Assembly (NCBI GenBank): GCA_002791435.1
Contig: PFXB01000118.1
Location: forward strand, 213-5,364
Direction of reading: 5' to 3'
Origin: a candidate division WWE3 bacterium CG_4_9_14_3_um_filter_43_9
GTDB taxonomy: Bacteria > Patescibacteriota > CPR3 > GCA-002780085
Length of the DNA stretch: 5,152 bases
Below the pieces are notes generated by a model that made no database searches, was not told the DNA's origin, and saw nothing but the letters and a program-made list of their open reading frames with translations. Positions 1 through 3,528 of the stretch are shown piece by piece; within the stretch, counting starts at the first letter, position 1; each line of letters starts with the position of its first letter. The position numbers were made by a program, and so were the translations under genes.

Positions 1-384
1 AATTTGATAAGCCTTAAAATATTGCTCAACCCGGCGGCGGTCAATCCTGCGGCCGAAACACCGATGGGGCACTAAACTGCCGGAAAAAGTTTTGGGAATG
101 TGCAGCAACTCGTGGATTAAAACCTTCTCTTGCTCTGCCGTTGTCAAACCGTCAAACTTTTCACTGATAACTTCTATGACATAAGCCGGAGAGATTGCAA
201 GCGCCAGCTGCCACACTCGCGGCAGACTCCAAATGCGAGCGATGGCACGCGATTTTGATCCCAAGCTTCTGAAACAGTGAATCTGCTTTCGGTCAATGTG
301 CAAAAACTGCAGCTTCTCAATTAAATCTTGCAGTCTGGCGTGGATATCCTTCGCCGGCCTAAAATCCATTTTACTGCTCTTCAT
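1..384 (-). CDS. Putative zinc metallopeptidase (HELLH motif), 3' end outside the window
   Basis: This is the last visible gene of the minus-strand operon. Reading back from 384 gives 128 codons without a stop before the window edge, so the C-terminus is missing. Residues 91-95 are HELLH, a classic HExxH zinc site, followed by IPKTFSG and a conserved-looking His107 that could be a third ligand. Upstream, RSLGSKSRAIARIW (39-52) and YVIEVISEKFDGL (68-80) match my memory of a small predicted-metallopeptidase family found in archaea, phages and candidate phyla (PhageMetallopep, COG4900-type); the accession is from recall. No signal peptide or membrane segment is visible, so it is probably cytoplasmic; the substrate is unknown. 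The ATG at 384 overlaps the TGA of the upstream 7TM gene (ATGA), which suggests translational coupling. Met6 (ATG at 369) is an alternative start with a weak GAG seven bases upstream. The family call is strong; the role is not known. Confidence 0.85.
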   Translation of the reverse strand, partial: MKSSKMDFRPAKDIHARLQDLIEKLQFLHIDRKQIHCFRSLGSKSRAIARIWSLPRVWQLALAISPAYVIEVISEKFDGLTTAEQEKVLIHELLHIPKTFSGSLVPHRCFGRRIDRRRVEQYFKAYQI

Positions 385-1073
385 GATTTTGACTTACCCA
401 CCTTCCGACTTAAAGTCTGCAAATAAACCGCAACCAATAAAATTGCAGCGCCAAAAGCGGTCGTTACATCCGCCAGAATGGTCTGAGTTTCCGTCTTGAC
501 TATGTTATGAGCCAATCCTCCGCCCATATAAAAAACCAGGGCCAGGTCAATTAAAATGGCGCGGATTTTCAAAATTTTATTCTTGACTCTGGCGGCCTCC
601 AAAGAAAAAAGGATTAAATTAAAAAGGGTGATGACTACTCCAATTACCACAATCCACAAACCTCGAGTTGGCGAGATGTTCCAGATGACCACTCCTTCGG
701 CCGTCCTTTCCGGCACAATAACCTCAAAAAACATCGTCAGAGTGGAAATCGTGTTGCCTGCCATAAACATCCAAAAAATAGGCTTTTCATATTTAGGGAT
801 AATTAAATTTAACCCGACCCTGGTGAAATAAGTGATGCCGATCCCGCCCAAAAGCAAGCCTATCGGATAACTCAAAGCCGTTATCCCGGGGTTTTTGTCC
901 ACCAAAAAACTGCCAAGCGCCCAGATGGCCGAAGCCCCCCCGATGCCGAGTAAAAAATAGGAAAAATAGCCCAGAATGTAATTTCGTTGCTTAAAATATG
1001 ATGACAAAACCCAAATTCCGCTTCCGATTAAAAAAATGGCGGTTAAGCCCAAAGAAAGATTAGATGGAACCAT
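381..1073 (-). CDS. Seven-transmembrane protein of unknown function, no output domain
   Basis: This 230-residue protein has seven hydrophobic segments at about 5-25, 33-57, 66-90, 98-119, 137-158, 170-191 and 199-219. Basic residues cluster after segments 1 (K28, R30), 3 (K94, K97) and 5 (R162-R171) and in the tail (R222-K229). By the positive-inside rule this gives an N-out, C-in topology. That is the arrangement of 7TM sensor modules that precede bacterial histidine kinases, but here the protein stops after a tail of about ten residues, so no kinase, cyclase or other effector is attached. Sequence resemblance to any named 7TM family is only impressionistic. The start at 1073 is supported by a GAGG seven bases upstream. 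It lies 15 bases after the preceding gene and overlaps the metallopeptidase gene by four bases, so the two are probably made together. A sensor or a membrane partner of the peptidase is inference; a small transporter or structural protein is also possible. Confidence 0.8.
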   Translation of the reverse strand: MVPSNLSLGLTAIFLIGSGIWVLSSYFKQRNYILGYFSYFLLGIGGASAIWALGSFLVDKNPGITALSYPIGLLLGGIGITYFTRVGLNLIIPKYEKPIFWMFMAGNTISTLTMFFEVIVPERTAEGVVIWNISPTRGLWIVVIGVVITLFNLILFSLEAARVKNKILKIRAILIDLALVFYMGGGLAHNIVKTETQTILADVTTAFGAAILLVAVYLQTLSRKVGKSKS

Positions 1074-1088
1074 AAAAATCCCTCTCTT
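1067..1088 (-). promoter_or_regulatory. Shine-Dalgarno site of the 7TM gene
   Basis: Read on the minus strand, AGAGGG followed by ATTTTT precedes the ATG at 1073. The GAGG core sits seven bases from the start, a normal spacing. It is the only clear Shine-Dalgarno sequence in the window and supports this start over internal Met codons. Confidence 0.6.
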
Positions 1089-1445
1089 TTAAAAACTTTT
1101 TAAAAATTCCTCAGCAGATGAATATCCCTTTTGTAGCTGCTTTGGCAACTTAAGATGCGGATTATTTTTAACAATTGAGTCAATCGCCTGAGTAGAAAAT
1201 TTGACCGCCGCTTCCCCTGACAAACGGACATATTCTTCTACCAACTTTCCTAATAATTCAATCGGGTCCCCCAAAAGTTGAAAGACCTGGCCGCTGTCAT
1301 CAACTAAAATTCCACCAATTTTTCTAACCTTGGCTACAGCCAGATCCAAACCAATAATTCCGGCCTGTTTTTGAACAATGGCCGTCCCCAGGCTTAAATA
1401 ACTTTTAAGGTCTGGATTTTCTTCCATGGTTGATTTTGGCTCCAT
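1089..1445 (-). CDS. Small soluble hypothetical protein
   Basis: I do not recognise this 118-residue protein. It has no signal peptide and no membrane segment. The composition looks mixed alpha/beta: a polar N-terminus (1-15), a hydrophobic stretch with LGTAIVQKQAGIIGLDLAVA (about 18-37), a short possible beta hairpin (KIGGILVDDSGQVFQLLG, about 42-59) and then a likely helical region (about 60-95) ending in a Lys-rich, Pro-containing segment (NPHLKLPKQLQKGY). No catalytic motif or metal-binding cluster is obvious. The gene lies between the membrane-anchored OB-like gene (21-base gap) and the 7TM gene (15-base gap), all on one strand, so it is almost certainly part of the same operon and may act with the 7TM protein at the inner face of the membrane. 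The start is uncertain: ATG at 1445 has an AGGA about 15 bases upstream, and Met7 (ATG at 1427) has a GGAG 12 bases upstream; both spacings are long. It is real by position and frame, but its function is unknown. Confidence 0.75.
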   Translation of the reverse strand: MEPKSTMEENPDLKSYLSLGTAIVQKQAGIIGLDLAVAKVRKIGGILVDDSGQVFQLLGDPIELLGKLVEEYVRLSGEAAVKFSTQAIDSIVKNNPHLKLPKQLQKGYSSAEEFLKSF

Positions 1446-1466
1446 CTCGCGTCTAAAAGATCCTAA

Positions 1467-1922
1467 TCAATCGATCAGTACAGGGTTTTCTAAATAATAC
1501 AAATCAGTACTCCCTCCAAAAGTTGGATTGCTGACGGTTTTCACTTCCAAAACGCCCTCAACGCTCTTGGTCTGGCCTACGGCCGATTGCCAAATCTGGG
1601 TCTTGCCAGAATCGATTTTCAAGGGAAGTTGATCTAAATAATAGAAGGTTCCCAAATAATCGGGATTGCGAAAAGTATAGTGAACCTTGCCTTCGATTCT
1701 AATTTTTTGATGAAGAAATTGGGAGGCTGAATTTAAAACTTCACTGGCTGTTAACGAAGACTGCGTTAAACCTTTAACCGAATCGGAAACATTGCCGAAT
1801 CCAAGGTCAGAAAAATTTGGTAATGATTGACCGCTGATTGCAAAGAATAAAACTACGGCCAAAACCGGGAAAATAATCCATAAAAAAATCTTTTTAGCAA
1901 AACGCTTGAGACCTCGAATCAT
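1467..1922 (-). CDS. Membrane-anchored extracytoplasmic protein with OB-fold-like domain
   Basis: This is the first gene of the minus-strand operon, 151 residues. The N-terminus is basic (R3, K6, R7, K10, K11) and followed by one hydrophobic helix at about 12-29. No lipobox cysteine or clear cleavage site is visible, so it is probably a signal anchor with the rest outside the membrane. A polar linker (30-58) leads to a compact beta-rich domain: TASEVLNSASQFLHQKIRIEGKV (58-80), then FYYLDQLPLKI (93-103), SVEGVLEV (120-127) and LYYLENPVLI near the end. The order 'delay helix, K-hxhxGxV strand, YYLD strand, hxGxL strand, YYLE strand' is typical of small OB-fold domains, which bind nucleic acid, oligosaccharide or peptide; this is fold-level inference. 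The only Met is at position 1, which fixes the start, and it lies six bases after a TATAAT box, implying leaderless translation. The TGA stop is followed after 21 bases by the next gene. Confidence 0.8.
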   Translation of the reverse strand: MIRGLKRFAKKIFLWIIFPVLAVVLFFAISGQSLPNFSDLGFGNVSDSVKGLTQSSLTASEVLNSASQFLHQKIRIEGKVHYTFRNPDYLGTFYYLDQLPLKIDSGKTQIWQSAVGQTKSVEGVLEVKTVSNPTFGGSTDLYYLENPVLID

Positions 1923-1928
1923 AAATCA

Positions 1929-1937
1929 ATTATAACA
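1929..1937 (-). promoter_or_regulatory. Extended -10 promoter of the minus-strand operon
   Basis: On the minus strand the sequence reads TGTTATAAT, which is a perfect TATAAT (1934 down to 1929) preceded by the TGn of an extended -10 element. No good -35 hexamer lies 16-18 bases upstream, where the sequence is near TTCCCC, but an extended -10 can work without one. Only six bases separate the box from the ATG at 1922, so transcription would begin at or next to the start codon. The same gap runs toward a divergent gene 400 bases away. Confidence 0.7.
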
Positions 1938-2006
1938 AAAAAATCAAGGTTGGGGAATGCTTGTACAGGTCGAACCTATTTTTGGATTATTGGAAGCCTT
2001 TTAGTT

Positions 2007-2027
2007 CTTAAATCTTAAATTTTGAAT
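2007..2027. repeat. AT-rich heptamer tract
   Basis: Three consecutive seven-base units read CTTAAAT, CTTAAAT and TTTGAAT, followed by more AT-rich sequence. The first two are identical and the third differs at three positions. It lies in the divergent intergenic region just left of the inverted hairpin pair. A second, clearer heptamer tract precedes the gene at 3529. Confidence 0.45.
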
Positions 2028-2038
2028 TTTCTAATGAT

Positions 2039-2101
2039 GGCGAACTAAAGTTCTCCGCTACAAACGTGCCTATCCCGTGTAGCGGAAACCTTTAGGTTTC
2101 C
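2039..2101. repeat. Inverted pair of 23-nt hairpin units (REP/BIME-like)
   Basis: Two 23-base units face each other, 2039-2061 (minus orientation) and 2079-2101 (plus orientation), separated by a 17-base spacer. Read in the same direction both begin GTAGCGGA, contain CTTTAG and end in CC; they agree at 18 of 23 positions. Each unit folds alone into a seven-base stem with a TTTA loop (GGAAACC/GGTTTCC in the right unit; GGAGAAC/GTTCGCC with one mismatch in the left). The shared GTAGCGGA ends also pair with each other across the spacer. Sequences of this look recur in candidate-phylum genomes in my recollection, so this is probably a dispersed repeat family. It could be mobilised by a transposase in trans or act as a transcript-end structure; no T-run follows, so it is not a standard terminator. 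Confidence 0.75.
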
Positions 2102-2334
2102 ATTTCGTTCAGAGCAGGCTTTTTAAAAGCCACTTTGCGTTTTTCGGTCTTTACGGTTAAAATTAGAGACAAACGTATTCAAAAGTGAGCATGGGGTATG
2201 TCTATGCGCTAAACCAATTTAGTTTATCGGAAGATGGGTAATTTGGAATCAGTTTCTCTATAGAGACGAACTTAATCAGTAAAGTATGCCTAAGGATTAA
2301 AAAAATGTTCAATTCGTAAGCTGGCAAGATCAAC
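2102..2334. other. Rest of the divergent intergenic region
   Basis: No gene, tRNA or convincing promoter is seen in these 233 bases upstream of the prenyltransferase. Two palindromes stand out: GGCTTTTTAAAAGCC at 2117-2131 (seven-base arms, one central base) and TCTCTATAGAGA at 2255-2266 (perfect 12-base palindrome). An imperfect direct repeat starts TAGAGAC at 2164 and again at 2261 (14 of 17 bases identical, 97 bases apart). These could be regulator sites for the downstream gene but may be chance. Confidence 0.4.
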
Positions 2335-3249
2335 ATGAAAACGCTCTACTATCTTTTCATCTCCATGCGTCCCAGACAATGGATCAAAAATATGACTCTT
2401 TTCATCCCCATTGTCTTTTGGGGCTACCTTCTGCAGCCCGACAAGCTTCAAGCCGTATCTTTCGGCGTCATCATTTTTTGCGGGTTGACTTCCAGCATTT
2501 ATCTTTTAAACGATCTTTTAGACCGCAAATTAGACCGGCTGCACCCAGGCAAAAAAAACCGTCCTATTGCCCGGGGCTTACTCAATCCTCCTTTGGTGTT
2601 GTCAACCAGTGCCACCCTGGCCTTGATTTCTCTTTTTTTTGCCTGGCGTTTATCGGAATATTTCTTTGCCTGCTCCACCGTCTACCTGCTGCTGATGGTC
2701 AGTTATTGTTTGTTTTTCAGGAACATTATTATTCTGGATGCCCTGTGCGTTGCCTTTGGTTTTGTCCTGCGGGTCTGGGCCGGAGCTTTGGTTTCGGAAA
2801 CACCAATTTCTTCCTGGCTTATCTTGTGCACCACGGCCGGGGCTCTTTTAATTTCTTTCGGCCGAAGACGCTGCGAACTAACCCTGCTCTTGGCCAAGGC
2901 TTCCGAGCACCGCCATACCCTGCAACATTATCCTAAAACATATTTGGATGTCATCATCGCCGCTGTCACCGCTTTTTCCTTGATTACCTATTCGTTTTAT
3001 ACCTTTACTTCTCCGGCCATGATCATCAAACAGGGCTGGGTTTCCTACTTTCCCACCCATTGGGATAATCTCAAGTGGCTGATGGTCACCATTCCGGTTG
3101 TGATTTATGGAATCTTTCGCTATCTTTTTGTGATCTACGAAAAAAAGGAGGCGTCGACGCCGGAAGAGGTTTTATTCCGCGACCTGCCGCTTTTATCCTC
3201 CATTGTTGTCTGGATGGGATTAGTTATCCTAATTATCTATGTATTTTGA
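2335..3249 (+). CDS. UbiA-family prenyltransferase, decaprenyl-phosphate phosphoribosyltransferase-like
   Basis: This 304-residue integral membrane protein has the usual length and multi-helix pattern of the UbiA superfamily. Near the N-terminus, SMRPRQWIKNMTLFIP (10-25) matches the RPRQWxKN entry typical of decaprenyl-phosphate phosphoribosyltransferases (DPPR synthase type). The first Asp-rich motif is NDLLDRKLD at 59-67, followed by RLHPGKKNRPIARG (68-81), which binds Mg-diphosphate. The second conserved region is ILDALCVAFGFVLRVWAGA (133-151), and FGRRRCEL (175-182) corresponds to the GKRxxEL signature of this subgroup. The known reaction joins phosphoribosyl diphosphate to a polyprenyl phosphate, giving a lipid-linked pentose donor for envelope glycans; the exact lipid here is not known. 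The start at 2335 is the first Met after an in-frame TAA 15 bases upstream, and there is no Shine-Dalgarno sequence. The next gene, a glycan ligase/polymerase in the same direction, fits an envelope polysaccharide role. Confidence 0.88.
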   Translation: MKTLYYLFISMRPRQWIKNMTLFIPIVFWGYLLQPDKLQAVSFGVIIFCGLTSSIYLLNDLLDRKLDRLHPGKKNRPIARGLLNPPLVLSTSATLALISLFFAWRLSEYFFACSTVYLLLMVSYCLFFRNIIILDALCVAFGFVLRVWAGALVSETPISSWLILCTTAGALLISFGRRRCELTLLLAKASEHRHTLQHYPKTYLDVIIAAVTAFSLITYSFYTFTSPAMIIKQGWVSYFPTHWDNLKWLMVTIPVVIYGIFRYLFVIYEKKEASTPEEVLFRDLPLLSSIVVWMGLVILIIYVF

Positions 3250-3266
3250 TTTTAAATTTTTAAGGT
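3250..3266. other. AT-rich spacer after the prenyltransferase gene
   Basis: The 17 bases between the TGA stop and the repeat pair are AT-rich, with no hairpin plus T-run. No conventional terminator is seen; the repeat hairpins that follow may mark the transcript end instead. Confidence 0.3.
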
Positions 3267-3344
3267 GTCATTCCTGTTGATAAGCAGGAATCCCGTTGGG
3301 TTGTCTTTTCTCTCTACGGGATCCCGCGTCAAGTGCGGGATGAC
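3267..3344. repeat. Inverted pair of ~30-nt GTCAT...ATCCCGT hairpin units
   Basis: Unit A (3267-3296, plus orientation) and unit B (3316-3344, minus orientation) are separated by 19 bases. Read in the same direction both start GTCAT and end ATCCCGT. Between these conserved ends each has a hairpin: in A the stem is TCCTG/CAGGA with an eight-base loop, in B CCCGC/GCGGG with a seven-base loop. Stem letters differ while pairing is kept. The conserved ends of A and B are complementary to each other, so the whole block can fold into a cruciform with two side hairpins. Units of this GTCATCCCGC...GCGGGATCCCG type are a widespread dispersed palindromic repeat in Rickettsia, Wolbachia and many candidate-phylum genomes, by recall. 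No coding frame is present. Confidence 0.78.
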
Positions 3345-3372
3345 GTTTAACCTTTAAGTTATTTTATTGTAC

Positions 3373-3473
3373 TTCTCCATGCTCCCGCCCTCCGATTCCC
3401 TGCCTGTCGGCAGACAGGGGAGGGCGGGATTGGTCGAAGCATAATGATCTTATTGTTCGACTTTTATGGAGAA
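3373..3473. repeat. Multi-branched inverted-repeat element (MITE-like or structured RNA)
   Basis: About 100 bases are organised by nested complementary arms. Outer arms are TTCTCCAT (3373-3380) and ATGGAGAA (3466-3473). Inside are two hairpins. The first is GC-rich: TCCCGCCCTCC (3383-3393) pairs with GGAGGGCGGGA (3419-3429), and within it CCTGTC (3403-3408) pairs with GACAGG (3413-3418) around GGCA, or alternatively CTGCC pairs with GGCAG around TGTC. The second is GTCGAA (3433-3438) with TTCGAC (3456-3461), containing an inner ATAA/TTAT stem. The result is a three-way junction. No transposase or target duplication is visible. It may be a non-autonomous element or a folded leader RNA of the next gene. 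Confidence 0.6.
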
Positions 3474-3490
3474 CTACCTTGGTATTTCAA

Positions 3491-3518
3491 TTTTGACTTT
3501 TTACTTTTGACTTTTGAC
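3491..3518. repeat. Four tandem TTTTGAC heptamers before the ligase gene
   Basis: Exactly four seven-base units: TTTTGAC, TTTTTAC, TTTTGAC, TTTTGAC. The second has one change. The tract ends ten bases before the ATG at 3529, and a further isolated TTTTGAC lies inside the coding sequence at 3560-3566. Each unit contains TTGAC, like a -35 hexamer, but no -10 at proper spacing follows, so a promoter is not called. Confidence 0.7.
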
Positions 3519-3528
3519 TTATTTTTCT

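Noticed and set aside
296..831. Plus-strand open frames at 296-499 and 556-831
   Set aside because: They lie antisense to the peptidase and 7TM genes, have no family resemblance or start site, and the minus-strand frames show coherent protein motifs and operon spacing.
2117..2131. GGCTTTTTAAAAGCC as a terminator
   Set aside because: The arms are separated by one base, so a real hairpin would be short, and no T-run follows on either strand; no gene ends next to it.
2102..2334. tRNA or other known RNA gene in the divergent gap
   Set aside because: No cloverleaf arms, no T-loop GTTCRA with matching acceptor stem, and no recognisable riboswitch core.
2379..3263. Other open frames over the prenyltransferase gene (2379-2936, 3075-3263 plus; 2703-2897, 2878-3060 minus)
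   Set aside because: The 2335-3249 frame carries all UbiA motifs; the others translate to low-complexity or motif-free sequence and are shadows.
3316..3350. Hairpin 3321-3341 as an intrinsic terminator of the prenyltransferase gene
   Set aside because: The stem is good but is followed by GACGTTTAA rather than a T-run, and the unit belongs to a repeated inverted pair.
2039..3518. CRISPR array
   Set aside because: Repeats come as single inverted pairs or heptamers, not as regularly spaced direct repeats with unique spacers, and no cas gene is present.
3491..3528. TTGACT within the heptamers as a -35 box for the ligase gene
   Set aside because: No -10-like hexamer lies 16-18 bases from any copy; the closest, TATTTT at 3520, has spacings of 21 or 14.
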